Below are positions 33,925 to 46,345 of a stretch of 64,000 bases of DNA, in pieces. Origin of the DNA: Agrypnia vestita. Lineage: Eukaryota; Arthropoda; Insecta; Trichoptera; Phryganeidae. The notes under the pieces were generated by a model, which was not told the DNA's origin, did not search any database, and saw only the letters and a list, made by a program, of their open reading frames with translations. Every line of letters begins with the position of its first letter. Position 1 is the stretch's first letter. The translations under genes were made by a program, and so were the position numbers. Location: assembly GCA_016648135.1 (NCBI GenBank), contig JADDOH010000154.1, positions 62,001 to 126,000 on the forward strand, read 5' to 3'.

Positions 33925-34105
33925 TGAGTAGCTTGTTTAGAACTCTCGCCTTGTGATCTAAAGGTTGCGGGTTCGAACCTCACTCTAGACCAGCGAGTTA
34001 GTCCTATTTTAATAGCACATGCGTTTATCATAGTTTGAAGATAGTAAGAATATTGAGTGACACGAATTCCATATTCCCATTTCTATTTTTTTTTTTTTTT
34101 AATTA
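33925..34105 (+). mobile_element. tRNA-derived SINE, family H, copy 4
   Basis: Head with GTTGCGGGTTCGAACCTCAC (box B), body TAGCACATGCGTTTATCATA and GATAGTAAGAATATTGAGTG, and a T-run at 34086-34100. Confidence 0.85.
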
Positions 34106-34204
34106 GAATCCTGCCTAATTCCTCCAAGTTACGGATAAACAGATGGATATTCGAAATAAAGATAGTTAATGAAACAGGTACTTTATTATTTGAATAGGAT
34201 ATTT

Positions 34205-34745
34205 TTTTTTTTTTATTTAAAATATAATGGAAACCTAAAAGGTTTATGGATAACATTTTTACATGATTTAATACAGGAATATAATAATAATATATTTTAT
34301 TATATTCAAAGTCATTTTTTTATAGTTGGCCGAGTTTTAGCATTTTTGTCACATCTGTTTTGAATTTTTCAGTGGTCAGTTGTTTGGTCTGTTGTGGCAG
34401 ATCGTTGTATAGTTTTAATCCGTTGCAAATTAGTCGGGATTGTCCTGTTTTTGTTTTGGCGTGTGTTATGTGATAGTTTTGAGCCATCTAGTGTTGTGTT
34501 GGTGTTTTTTGTGTATTTTGTGTAATTTTATGTCTTCGTCTTGCATTTCGCCAATTGCTAGTCTGTGAATGATTTTAAGTGTTTCGATTTTTGTAATGCT
34601 TTCGATGTTTAATTGTTGTGTTATACGGTATACAGTTTCAGATCACAGACCATTTTTAGTATTTTGTTTTGCTGTCGTTGGAGTCTGTTTAGGTTAGTTT
34701 TGTTTCCGGTTCCCCAGAAGGATAACAAATATTTCTGTCTAGGAT
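34205..34745 (-). pseudogene. CR1/L2-like LINE 3' region, copy K2, broken
   Basis: Minus frames: FWGTGNKTNLNRLQRQQNKI, LKMVCDLKLYTV then a stop, LAIGEMQDEDIKLHKIHKKH in another frame, and GQSRLICNGLKLYNDLPQQT then KFKTDVTKMLKLGQL. Same family as K1 (19.5-20.3 kb), including the 3' UTR. At least two frame changes. Confidence 0.8.
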
Positions 34746-36035
34746 ATGTGTTGAAGTTATAAAGTTATATATATATTGTTATTTTTGTAAATGAGTTTGT
34801 CATCTTGGAGGGAGACTCACCTCTTTAGTGAAATTTAATTTAATTTCAATCATTAACAAGTACGGTTCTCCAGTTACTTTTGAGGTCTAGTCTTGACAAT
34901 GGCAAGTGATACCTTGCCGAAATGTCGGCCTAGGTTTCCTCGGGTAAACCACCCTCGAACGTGATCCGATCTAGAAGCCCCAAGTGTTCCATGTACGAGT
35001 GCTCACGGAAACCTCAAACTTAACATATATCACATTGAGCGGCCTCAAGTTTCATAAAATGTAGAAAATATCCTGCTAACACTGAAATTCCTAGAAATAG
35101 GGACCTTCTACAAGTTAGTAATTAATAATAAATTTTATAAAGTAATATATATAAAATGAAGTGTAGGCGTTACAAAACAGAGGAACTCTTTGTAAGAAAA
35201 ACAGTAAAATGATTATAATTTCTCCATTCCCTGCCGTGTTTTGTTTTCCTCTCTACACGAGTCGGAAAAGCCTTCGCTCAACATTTCTAAAGATTCACAA
35301 ATCAATCACGTTTCATTTAAAGTTCTTCAAAGAAATGTTGATTTAAATTTGTTTATTTTCCATTTTGTCTTATTGTACTCGTATATATGTATTAAATGAG
35401 GTAGAATTCCGTTTCCTTAAATCAGCAAAAACTTTCAGATGGTGAGCTCTGGCATTGTGATATTTACACTGACTGACATTCCCAGGTCGACGCAACTATT
35501 TTCAACATGGGATGCCATTTTCTTCGCGAGTCATGGAGCTTTTAAGGGTTTTCGAAGAAATAGTGCTGTAATCTACGGAAAGGTAATATAAATTGTTTGG
35601 CTATTTGCAAAGAAATTTAAAAAACACAAATGTATTTATACGAATTTTATGAGACTTTTTTTTTACAAGCGTAATTTTTTTACAACGTTTCTCAGAGCAA
35701 AAAATGTGAAATAAAACTATACAAATATGAAAATTTCCTAGTTTTTGGGTAGTTAAACTATTTTTATTGTCACGAGATGCTAGAAACAAAAGGAACTGCA
35801 TATTATTGGGGGTTACCCAACACACTGAAAGTTTGTAATTAATTATGAAGAACTGGAATACACAGGATTACATCGAAACATTTGCGAAATGACGGTCTAC
35901 ATGTAAACGGGCTGCGCCATTAGTTTTGTTTTGACTTGATAACCGCTATTCCAGAACCAAATACCAAAAAGTATATTAGATACCAAATACCAAATACCAA
36001 AAAAATAACAAAAAGCTTACGATTTCGGATGCAAA
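34746..36035. other. No gene; hammerhead-like hairpin at 34892-34926
   Basis: 34892-34926 reads CTTGACAAT, a perfect 6-bp stem GGCAAG/CTTGCC, then GAAATGTC. It resembles the other hammerhead-like cores but lacks an exact CTGANGA. Short TACCAAA repeats occur at about 35955-36003. The rest is featureless. Confidence 0.4.
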
Positions 36036-36039
36036 GACA

Positions 36040-36185
36040 AGCGCGTAAAAAGGAATTTCCAGAGACAAGCGGAATATTCTCGAATGACTAGTGCAAGTTA
36101 TAGAATAATGTCTGGTGGTTTTTTACGATAAATAAAAGATTAATTTATTTCAAGTGTTTTATTTTGTCTCCCATCACAATTACAG
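36040..36185 (+). mobile_element. LTR-like repeat, copy K (deleted form)
   Basis: GAA/TTC array, then ATAAATAAAAG and CAAGTGTTTTATTTTGTCTC ending CATCACAATTACA. The right part matches the reverse complement of copy C (63535 onward: AGACAAATAAAATACTTT). The leader between TATA and polyA signal appears deleted. Confidence 0.5.
36072..36084 (+). promoter_or_regulatory. Perfect three-unit heat-shock element in copy K
   Basis: GAAtaTTCtcGAA, three alternating units in 5-bp phase with no mismatch. Confidence 0.55.
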
Positions 36186-36860
36186 TCTCTTTGAAAATAA
36201 ATCTTTATATTTTTTAATAAATTTTAGTTAAAAATTGGATCTATTCTATCCTTTTCGTGTATGCACATATGTTTTTCATGTGCGCCCTTCCTACGTACAA
36301 TACATTTTTTCCAGCGAGTGTGAATTTGGGGAATAAATTACGCGTATAATTAGCTAATAAGTGTATCTCTGACAGAACTCTGAGAATCTGATTACCATTT
36401 TAACACAATACAATAAAGAACCAATATCGGATGGATGGTTTTTTTTTCCACTTAATAAAACACATTAAAACCCAATAAATATATTTCAGGATTCCAGAAA
36501 AATAGAAAAAAAACACCATAAATAATAAGGGTGCAATTCCTAACAGCACGCAGAGAGAATTATTATTACTAATGCACTGCTTTCTCTATGGTAGAAGAGA
36601 TTCAATGTTGTCAATAATCTATGGAAGCGGAGTTATCAATGAATTTATTTTTTTAAATTTCTAACATAAAGTTAAATTTTCCATGTAAACCTTTGTAATC
36701 TTACATAATGTAATACGCTTTTCAAATGTCGTAAATCTGTTAACACGCCAAAATTTTATGTAACACCAAGTTAAGCGTTATTGCAGAAGATCGTCGACCG
36801 TGCAGAGACGTAATAATTACAGCGAATAATAACAGTTGTCAATCACTGTTACAATTTCTT
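36186..36860. other. No gene seen
   Basis: AT-rich, no repeat recognised. Confidence 0.45.
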
Positions 36861-36865
36861 ATAAA

Positions 36866-37045
36866 CTAGCTGTAACCCGTCAAAAATGACGTGCATGTCA
36901 GTTCCTAAAGAATAAATACGCAAAATTTGGGTAAGACCTGTGTAGAAAATGTATCGTGGGGGAGATGCTGGTAAAAAAAAAATTTTTTTAAAGAAAATAC
37001 GTACGTTACAGGAACTTACGGACAAACAGATACATACAGCCAACG
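36866..37045 (-). mobile_element. Non-autonomous Helitron, minus orientation
   Basis: In the minus sense it ends CGTCATTTTTGACGGGTTAC then AGCTAG followed by T: a 5-bp hairpin, then CTAG at 36866-36869. Preceded by ATTCTTTAGGAACTGACATG as in other copies. Confidence 0.7.
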
Positions 37046-38650
37046 GAATTGTTAATTTTAGGATAATGGTTTAACTTAAATCTAATGTTTGTGAAAATAC
37101 GTAGACCAAGTTAATTATAGGTTACTCTATAGGTAGCGCGCAATATTCATATTTTTTATAAAAGTCGGGAAAAGTGATAAATATGTATTCATTTATCACT
37201 TTGACTGACCATTATGCGTAATGCTAAATAATCTCTTAGGAATTTAAATTAAAAATTTAGATTTTTACGTATCACTTCATCATCGTGTATCAATACGTTA
37301 ATATCAAAAAGCTAAGACTGACAGGAAAATGAAGATTTGAAATGATATTAAATATCTTATTATTTAATTTTCAAAAATATCCAATTAATCAAACACAAAA
37401 ATTCACTTGGTTTAAACCACTATATTTTCGGTAACACCAACTGGTTTCAGAACTACCATTCCTTCTTCACGGGGATTTTTTTAAACTTATTTTTGTAAGT
37501 ACCTGTCGTATAATATTACTTTTAATTTTTATTATTCTTTTATTGTCTGTTTTGAGTATATTAAGAAAAACAGATACCACATGGTAGGTGTTATCAAAAA
37601 TAAAGTAGTTTTAACCAAGTGGTTTTTATTTTAATTAACAATAAGTAACCACAATGTAATCGCTGATAAATTCAATTAAAAAAAGTTCTAAATTTCCAAA
37701 ATTTGCTGTGTAAATTTTTGATTTGTATATTTAACAAATAAAGATAAATATACAAAAGCAATATAAACTAGCGCTAGTGACTATAAATTTTTTGTCGGAG
37801 TCATTTATTATAGAGAATAATTATTAATTTTTAATATCTGTTTCGAAGGGTTTCTGGAATCGCTCCCCTCAAAAGCACAATCGCACCGAATCCTAAATGA
37901 CAGATTTTCAAAAATCTGTAATTTTTTTGGTCCCCGTTTCGCGGAGTTTATATTTGGGGTAAACTACCATTTACGGTGTATAATTTAGCGGTGATTTAAC
38001 ATCGAGGAGAATCGAAGGGGCATCCCTTTGTTGGGAAGGTTTTTGCTCGTGAAGTGTGGCTATTGTTGTCGCCGGCCGCCAGGTGGCGCGGCTAGTTTAT
38101 TTGGCGAAAAAATTATTGACAAATTTTTATGTCGCGCGTGTTTTGTTAAACCCACTTTTTACAAAAGGTGAAAAAATTCCATTTTTACTCGAAAGGGATG
38201 TTTCTAATGTGAAGGGTATATTTTTAATTCGTGGCGTACATACAACCTTAACACACAAAATTAGCATATTTCATATTCCTCTGCAGAGATATTCTTACAG
38301 TGATTTATGTGTCCTCGTGTATGTTTGTTAATGTTAATAGTTGTAACAATGAAAATGAGAACTATACATCTTATACATTTTATGATGACTTAAAGTTTGA
38401 AGTAGAAAATGAATTTAAATATGTCTGGAGGCGAAATTGTCGCTATTACATAAGGAAAACAGATACATCCAAGCCTCGAATGAAAACAAATGAAGAGCAA
38501 TTTAATAATAAATATGTCAACTAAAATTAAGTGACCCTCCAACCATCATAACCTCTTTGTGTGATTTGTGCCTTACGCACTCTAGTCTTGTTACATTGTG
38601 GTCGACTAAAACGGTATTAATTAAACTGCAGGCTGACTAAAACATAAATA
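37046..38650. other. No gene; GC-richer part 37850-38110
   Basis: 38075-38095 (GCCGGCCGCCAGGTGGCGCG) is GC-rich inside AT-rich sequence. A 91-codon frame (38056-38331) resembles nothing known to me. At about 37440-37480 a CAACTGGTTTCAGAAC stretch resembles a degraded hammerhead-like core in the minus sense. Confidence 0.35.
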
Positions 38651-38654
38651 TAAT

Positions 38655-38862
38655 CCCCACTATAATAATATCGTTGTCTATCCCTGTCGTGTAATGTCCG
38701 CAACTTCTTTATAGTAACATTTTTCCCCAAATTTTTTTCCCAAAAAAAAATTTTTTACGATTTTTTTATAAAATAAATATATACTTAATCCTGGAAGTAA
38801 TTCCTACTATTCTTAGAAACCGACATTTAAAATTACCGTCATTTTTGGCGGGATACAGCTAG
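38655..38862 (+). mobile_element. Non-autonomous Helitron, complete 3' end
   Basis: Starts near AATATCGTTGTCTATCCCTG and ends ACCGTCATTTTTGGCGGGAT then ACAGCTAG (CTAG 38859-38862) followed by T. The hairpin stem has one G-U pair. Confidence 0.7.
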
Positions 38863-39175
38863 TAATATTATAATAACATAGGCTGCATTAAGCTTGTGGG
38901 TAAATTGTGCCTGTTTTTATGCTTCATTAAATTAAATTAAATATATCCGTCCTTTTTCCAGGAAAACAAGATTTTTATAATTTTAATTGGTAATTTTAAT
39001 AATCGGGATGCACGGATTTAGATTCTATGATAAATTTCATTTAAATTAATTGTATGTTTGCGATTACATTTAAATTTACGCAGGAATTATAAATCTGCTA
39101 GTTTTCTAAATTTAATAAATATGTAATTAAATAAATTAAATAATGTTATGTAAAATATGAATTCTACTTTTGAAA
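38863..39175. other. No feature seen
   Basis: AT-rich. Confidence 0.45.
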
Positions 39176-39179
39176 ATGT

Positions 39180-39440
39180 TAACTTTGTGATTGAAATTTA
39201 TTATTTAACTAATTAGTTAACTTTGTGGTTGGATACTAACTACATTTTTAGTACACTGTATTTATTATTTAACTAATTATTCACTTTGATTTTGGACACT
39301 AACAGTTATTATGCGTCTGCGCTGACAAAGATCCATTGATATCGAAACCAGTTGACGATAAAACAATCAATGTGGTTTGTACGAAATTTGTTGGTTTTTT
39401 TTTATATATTTTTTTTAATTATTTAATTTAATATATGAAA
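39180..39440 (+). repeat. Repeat with hammerhead-like core, copy d (degraded)
   Basis: Tandem-like AACTTTGTGRTTG..TTATTTAACTAATTA units, then CTGACAA (39322-39328), a weak GAT/ATC stem and CGAAACCAGT (to 39352). Same overall sequence as the repeats at 57.0 and 60.0 kb. The G of the CTGANGA core is changed to A, so it is probably inactive. Confidence 0.45.
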
Positions 39441-39644
39441 CAAATACAATTCTTAAATATAAACATATCAAATTGCGTTTTTTAATACTTTGTAGTCATG
39501 TAAACCTCATCAGTGAAGAGAAGCTCTTGAGTCTGATGAGGGAACTTCAGTTCTTATTTTTTATATAGGTACACATGCGAGTCATTTAATTATACGGTAA
39601 TAAAAGGTAATTTGATAATGAAATATTGAAGTATTTTGAAAAAA

Positions 39645-39705
39645 GCTATAGCAAAATAAAATACTGAAAAAGGTCTACAATTTGAAATACCTGACTATTC
39701 TATAT
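39645..39705 (+). mobile_element. LINE fragment, family K, copy 3
   Basis: GCAAAATAAAATACTGAAAA then GGTCTACAATTTGAAATAC matches the 'RQ.NKILKMVYNWKY' part of copy K1 (about 19800-19860). Confidence 0.55.
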
Positions 39706-40815
39706 AAGTTACTGTAATGATAGTCCAACATTATGCAAAAAAATAAGCCAGAAATATTGAAAAAAAATGCAAACTTAGATGTCGCATATATCTCCATGAC
39801 TGTTGAAACTAGGTTATAGTTGTATGGTTAGGTTCATATTCAAGGCAGGAATATATTCCTGTAAGGTTATTAATTTTTTCCAAATAACTCTGCATAACGC
39901 ACGTCCTAATATCTTTCTCGCTCTTATACGCCGCAAGATTAATATTCTGTAAGGAAACTAACTTTTATAACTAACTTACCATACACTCATCCCGTTAGAA
40001 TGTAGAAAATGTTCATTGAAAATTATTATTATTAATAATCTGCTGGAGAGAATAAACTTTATCATTAATCAATACTATCCTTACATTAATTAGCATTTTG
40101 CATTTGAATCTTGTCAAATAACTGAACCGATAAAATGCTATTGAATCGAAATCATGATTTTTAACGAGCAGTCAATTGAAATATTTCTTTATCAACGACT
40201 TTCAAATATTATGCACTGAAATTGTACATTTCATATGCAAGATTATGTAAGCAGTATAAAATGGGTTTATAATATTTTTTGTACAGCATTGATTATTAAA
40301 AAAGCTACGCAAACACACAAATTACCCTAATACGTGCACGTATATACAACCCTTCATGCCAAAGTGCAATTTCATGTTATCTGGTGTACTGCAACCCTTA
40401 TGAGAGAAATGTATGCGATGTAGACCTATGCCACGCACAATCACTTCGGTAACGCAACATCCATTAAGAATTAATTTTTAATTTTTGATGTATGTATATT
40501 GCCGTAAGGAATAGTGTTTTATCGAAGATACGTCAGAAATAATGAAAAAATGGATTTTGAAAATTTGAAGTTGCCAATCTTCAATGCTTTTGATATCAGG
40601 ACATTTTTGCTTGTAATTTAGGAAGAATACTCCCTGTAAAGTATTATGGAGTACTCTGTATGTTTCATGTATCATGTATGCATGAAGAGTATATGGTGAG
40701 GCAGATACTAGAAACTGACCAAGTGAATTATATACATTACGAACCCTTTTATGTTTCTGATAAAGTTAAATTAGGAACAATCAATTAAAATGAAATTGTA
40801 AAATTATTTGATCTA
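39706..40815. other. No gene seen
   Basis: AT-rich, chance ORFs only. Confidence 0.45.
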
Positions 40816-40817
40816 TC

Positions 40818-40883
40818 TAAATATTTTTTCGTGGATGAGATTTTTCTGTATGTCTTTCTAATTGAATAATTAATTTGGTTTTG
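40818..40883 (+). mobile_element. Tail of tRNA-Arg-like repeat, copy S4
   Basis: AATATTTTTTCGTGGATGAG then GTATGTCTTTCTAATTGAAT and TTAATTTGGTTTTG is the 3' tail of copies S1-S3. The tRNA-like head is absent. Confidence 0.65.
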
Positions 40884-43030
40884 TTTGAGCTCATTCATAT
40901 CGAATTGACTTTTCTATAATTTTTATCTGTATCATCTGTATATTTTAAATCTGTTTCATCCTTTAATTGTGGGAGACTTTTACCTATTTTTTTTCTGTAT
41001 TTTGTCCTACCAAGTAATTATGTCTCCCTTTTGGATGACCGAATAAAATAAAAAAAAATGTACTAAAGCTCTGTTACACCCTATATATTATGGGAATCGT
41101 ACATTTTTGCATTTATCAAAATGCAAAAAGTGTTTAAAATGTACAGAAAAAATGTAAAAATGGTATTTTTTTTAAGGTAGGTACCATAAAATTAATATTA
41201 TCCGTTCATTTCACAGACGTAATCTACGAAATTGTCCGGCCGATACTGGTTTTTTTCTTTTATGAAGAAATTTTTATCAATAACTAGGTACCCACTCATT
41301 TTATAAAAATAGTTTTATTATTTTTTCCCTTATTTATAACAATTTTTATTACAGTTTTCTCAGAGTGTTTTTAATGATTTTTATACATTGTTTTTTATAA
41401 TTGTTGTTCCCCTCTGTAAGAGAAAAAACTTTTATAAATTTAAAAAAAATAACAATCTTTACTTGTCTTATGTATTTCTTATATCAATTACGAGTAGTTT
41501 TTTACTTTTTAAAATCTAAATTTTTTTGCAAAAAAATTTATAGTTAATTATTTGTACACTTTTACATTTACATTCTATAATACTATCACAATCTATAATC
41601 TACATCCAATCAATATAATCTATAATTGACATCCTTAAATTTATAATCTACTATAATTCTAACTTTTTTTTAATTCATTCGTCATTTTTTCATACATTAT
41701 TGATCCTCTGAACATTTAACCATTTTGTGTAGGTATATACTTTATTCCTGTTCAGTAACTTTCTTCTATTCCTATTATAGTTTTATAATTATGTATATCA
41801 CTACGTACAATAATTTTCTTCAAAAAATATTTGAAATTTGGTTATTTAAAACACTGCGCACAGATATGAGAACATTATATACTAGTATTTTTTAAATTTC
41901 AATCTAATTGAGTTCTCATTTCTTCAATCCTGCCGTTCATACTTTTTATAAAGATGATTCACATTTTTTTAATTGCTTCATATTTTCTTTTTTATTGAGA
42001 TTTTTATATTTACGGCAAGCAACCCCGATTAAACTTATTACTTTAACTACAACTTTTGTTCATTTTTTTAAATATTTATAACAATTTCTACATTTTAAGC
42101 AATAAACATAAATAAAATCTCTTGTTTAGAGGAGGAGATTTTTAACATTATAAAATACGAAGGATAAATGTACAGCTCAAACAATAATAATAACATGAAA
42201 TATTTTCTTACACGTAGCTAATATTTTTTGACGATTTCGCCACTGTGGCCCTTCCGCACTCACAGTGCGAGCGCTGGCGCTGGTTGGTGTGAATTATTAA
42301 TGATGCGACAGTGAGTAGGTAACTTTAAAATACTTTTATAAAATATTTATCAACTTTTGGTCGCGGCGTTTCCGAGACAGAATTAGCATAGCGAACTGCC
42401 TCTCCATTTTGAAAAGGTAAAATTATGGACATCTGTTCCGCCGTACTCATTATGCTAGGCTACCCGCTCATTGTGTCCTACCTACCTATCAACATACAGT
42501 AGGCTATCTCTTATCCGGTGTCGCATTAACCGGACCAGAAAAATGTTCCTTAATTAATTAGTTTAGTAGCCTTGAGATGGGCTTTCTATATTTTATATTT
42601 CGCTAGTTCCTACGAATTGCGTAGCCCTAAAAATGGCCTTCTTAATTGTTATTTTAGTCGTTCCTACGAGTTTTTCGTTCCAATAAGTTTTTTGATAACC
42701 CTAATAATGGTTTTTCTGTATTTTTTAATTTAGAAAGATAACTTTGGTAATGTATAATCAGAGCAATCACAAATTTTCGGTGTGTTTCAGATCAATCATA
42801 TACCACACCTGAGCAAGCGGCGCCGGAGATGGGTTCGGGCGATTAACATAAGCACTCACTCCCATTGGCTGGCGCAGAAGCAGGTCTGATGAGTTAATTA
42901 AATGAATATGACGAGCTCAGAGTACGACACTCCGGCTCTTGTAACTACAAATGTGTCTTGCATTTGTAACCCTATCCTGGGTTTCCTCTATCTCGAACGG
43001 TAGCGGAAATCAATGATCCACCCTTCAATA
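40884..43030. other. No gene; GC-richer patch at 42780-42970
   Basis: 41100-42230 is extremely T/A-rich. The patch at 42780-42970 contains CCATTGGCTGGCGCAG and GAGCAAGCGGCGCCGG with no ORF. It may be a regulatory island. Confidence 0.35.
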
Positions 43031-43035
43031 TATAC

Positions 43036-43273
43036 TGTCACGAGATGTGTCTGTAGAAAGCAAATGAAAACACGAAAATGGTTTCTATTGCTTCGATCAC
43101 TTTCTAGAAAATTCCATTCAATTCGCAATTAGAAAAAATTCTCGGCCGTGGTACTTCATTTATTTATCACTCGATTAATAACGCTGGCCACACCGCCTTG
43201 CGGTTTATCGCTACCAACGTCGCATCTGTCGGCCGGTCGACCTGCCTTTTATAGAAAAATGTCCTTCGCGACA
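43036..43273 (-). mobile_element. LTR-like repeat, copy G (HSE part deleted)
   Basis: The plus strand starts TGTCACGAGATGTGTCTG then GCAAATGAAAACACG and ends CCTTCGCGACA. Minus-sense TATAAAA lies at 43247-43253, but the sequence ends about 20 bases beyond it, so the upstream array present in other copies is missing. Terminal TGTCACGA/TCGCGACA are inverted, as in LTRs. Confidence 0.6.
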
Positions 43274-44560
43274 TATGTCATCGTATTTTAATCTAATAAA
43301 TTATAATTTCCTCATCTTTGCACCACAGAAACAGCGAAGAGATATTAGACAGCGTCAGTGACGTAACGATGATTACCGCATTAGCATTAATGTAAGTAAA
43401 ATAATGCCGAACTGGGTGGCGAAAGATAGGGACGATGTGAGAACTATTGCTCAAAAAACGGTCCTGGGTGTGCAGTTGATCCCTCATTGCTGTAGAGTTC
43501 TCTTTATCGTAAAATCGTTGATTTTGTGTAATTCTTTCCGATTACTATATATTTCGTAGCAGTACAGTATTTTCCTGTCTGCTTCAACCATGAAAATAAA
43601 AAAGAGAAAAATGTAGTCCTGGATTGTATAATTAGCATGAGCATTAATAGATCCGTTAAGTTATGACATCAAAGAGTGGCAGGCTACAGATAGACCAAAA
43701 TAATAAGCCAAATTTAGGAGAGTCGGGTATCCAAACACAAGAGACACGGTAATTAATCTATTTAAACAGTACTTTAAATACACTTTACTTTTATAAAGGG
43801 AAATGTAAACAAATTATATTTTAAATAGTACACTTTCACGTGGTAATGAATTATTTCATTTCCTTTCCCATAGTAAATGCAATTAACTAGGATTATACTG
43901 AACACACATAGGTACATACGTACATATTTCTACAAGTAATTAAATTATTAGTTTCGATATTATCTTTTCCTTGCCTTTATAGGTCTTTGAATGATTTTGC
44001 TATTTACTCAAATTCATATGCAATAAACCCGTATTATTCCCATACTAGTTTGATCTCCCAATAGAACTAAAGCAATAAAAACGGAATTTAATACCTTTTG
44101 CAGATCAGATTCAGAATTCACCTACATGTGTTTTATTAGTTCAGGAGGAAATAAATCGGATTCCATTTTTATTGTTATCTCAAAGTGCCATCGGGATCTA
44201 GTACTAAAATATAGCTCGTACAACAACCCTAAATTTCTTCTCCGGGTTATTTTATTATTGAGAAAGTAATTAATTATTATTGAAGCCTCAATTTCCTTTT
44301 TATGATTCGATAAAGTATGTGAATTCTTTTACGTTTTTTTAATATTTTTTTCACATTATTAACACATTTTTCGTGCCCTTTTTAAGATGGAAAGCGTTTC
44401 TAAGATCGTATTATAAACAATACTGCTATATATATACTCTTTAAAAATGCGTTGTACAAATATTTCAAATTGACTAGCAATTTAAGAGCTATCGAAAAAC
44501 CGGCACTAAGTCATGTAATTTATTTGTTTTTTAATATGTTTATTGATTTACTGGAAACCA
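43274..44560. other. No gene seen
   Basis: No repeat or convincing ORF. Confidence 0.45.
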
Positions 44561-44564
44561 ATTA

Positions 44565-44745
44565 CAATAATTTCGTTGTCTGTCCATCCTTCCGTCCGTC
44601 GTAACTTCATGTAATGAACGTAACTTTTTTATATATTTTTTTTTCTTTTCCCATTTTTTTATATTTTTCTTCTGTTAGATTTGTTTGTTCATATGTATAT
44701 AAATAAATACTTATTCTTTAGGAACCGACATGGTTCTTTAGGATA
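44565..44745 (+). mobile_element. Helitron-family fragment, 3' end lost
   Basis: AATTTCGTTGTCTGTCCATC then CGTCGTAACTTCATGTAATG, a T-rich stretch and ATTCTTTAGGAACCGACATG. It breaks before the hairpin and CTAG. Confidence 0.6.
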
Positions 44746-45050
44746 GTTTCCACAGAATTAACAAGTTAAAAGAATTGCTACACAACAACATACGGAGAGA
44801 ATAAAAAAATGAAAGGTTAAAAGTAATAAAATAAGAGAGTCAAAGGATCAAAGGTAAAAAAAAACATTAGGAGTGGATTTTTTTTTTGTGTGTAACATTT
44901 TTTATTCTTTTCCATTTTTATTTATTATTTTGTATATTTAATTGACGTATATAAAAACTCAACGTTTATTGAAAAAATCCTCCGAACTTAATTTTTTTTC
45001 ACGCCATTCTCTCAATTCTTTTCAATCCTCAGAGAAGCCAGTTTGAATTA
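44746..45050. other. No feature seen
   Basis: Low-complexity AT-rich spacer between two Helitron copies. Confidence 0.4.
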
Positions 45051-45054
45051 AACA

Positions 45055-45311
45055 TAATAATTTCGTTATCCATCCGTCCGTCTATCACTTCCTGTAACGT
45101 CCATAATTTCATTCAAATTCACGGCTAAAAAAACGAAATTAAACGGCCGGAGACGAGAATTGAGCCCCGGGCCAGCAAACCCGAACCGGCCGCTCAACGC
45201 ATGTTGGTATCGCCACCTCTCCGTGGAGCGTCAAAAAATACTATAAATATATACTAGGGCTTAGCAGGGACGCGAACCATTGCTCCGTCATTTTTGACGG
45301 GTTACAACTAG
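45055..45311 (+). mobile_element. Non-autonomous Helitron carrying an extra GC-rich insert
   Basis: Left part AATTTCGTTATCCATCCGTC; right end CCGTCATTTTTGACGG then GTTACAACTAG (CTAG 45308-45311). The middle (about 45135-45285) is GC-rich, with GCCCCGGGCCAGCAAACCCG, and is absent from the other five copies, so it may be captured or inserted DNA. Confidence 0.65.
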
Positions 45312-45740
45312 ATTAGATACAATTGTGGACAAATGTTGTTCAAAAAGCACATATTTATAAAATAGTCAAACAGGCTGCCCTAATTAATGTCAGAAGTGTT
45401 TACAAAGCTAGCGAATTGTGTTTAAATTATTTACCGTTTGTAATCTCTGCTTCATTCATAAAATAATTACCGAATTACCGAAAGGTTATTGTAATATTGT
45501 GATACGTCGAATCACATCATGTCTGAACAGTCCCGGTCTACAATCACCCCCATCCCCTGGACCACCTCACCAGCCTCCTTTACATCTACACGTATCGTAG
45601 CAACACCCGATTGGGCAATAATTGTTTTTCAAACCGTGGATAATAACATTAACAAATTTTCTAAAATAATCACATACAAATTCTAACAGATTCTTTATCA
45701 TAACTATGAATAATATTTATATATTTGATGATGTCTGTAT
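45312..45740. other. No gene seen
   Basis: A proline-rich open frame at about 45520-45600 (CACCCCCATCCCCTGGACCA) is short and not convincing. Confidence 0.35.
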
Positions 45741-45744
45741 GAAC

Positions 45745-46345
45745 ACGTTTAATAATAATAATAATATATGGATAACTTATATAGCGCCGTTTTCGCGAAT
45801 ACTCACCTCAAGGGCGCTTTACACAGAAAAAATATTATCTTACAAAACAACTTACTGCTAAAAAAGAAAAAAAAACTTATTTACTATTACTTATTCAGTA
45901 GGTGGCATGCAAGAAATGGAATTAAAATTGAATACTATAATTGTTGGGAGTGCCTGAAAGAATTAGGTGTTTTCGCGGAGTGCACAATAGGAGTGGAAAA
46001 CATTGGCTAGCGTTGTTGTGGTCAGGTTCTGTAGGTTTTTATAGGATTGTCTAAATAAATGCGTCTTAAGTTGTTTTTTGAACTGTGGTAAGCTGTCTGT
46101 TTGTCTCAGTTTATTAGGTAGTTTGTTCCATAACTTTGGTCCAGCCACCGCGAAAGCACGATCACCGAAATTAGTTTTGTTGACGCGATTTACTTCAGCC
46201 AACCTATTTGTATTAGATGTTGATGCTGAGCGAACTGTTAAGCATGACTTTTCGATAATTGAGGTTGAATATTTATACTTCTTGTGCTCTATACGTTCAA
46301 TGGACGTTGGCTATCAATGTTTTATTAATTGTGGTCCGAAATAGC
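45745..46345 (-). pseudogene. CR1/L2-like LINE 3' end
   Basis: Minus frame: MAEVNRVNKTNFGDRAFAVA then GPKLWNKLPNKLRQTDSLPQ and FKKQLKTHLFRQSY, the highly conserved C-terminal 'RAF..AGPKLWN.LP..LR....L..FK..LKTHLF' of CR1/L2-like LINEs. The 3' UTR includes a GGGCGC...GGCGCTATATAAG segment and ends in (ATT)n at about 45750-45763. No upstream RT domain visible. Confidence 0.85.

Noticed and set aside
38056..38331. 91-codon ORF after a GC-rich patch
   Set aside because: No recognisable domain or start context and no supporting signals; kept only as a note in the intergenic entry.
43100..43120. TTTCTAGAAAATTCC as a heat-shock element in copy G
   Set aside because: Falls on the transcribed side of the TATA box and has a counterpart there in copy B that is not phased as an HSE.
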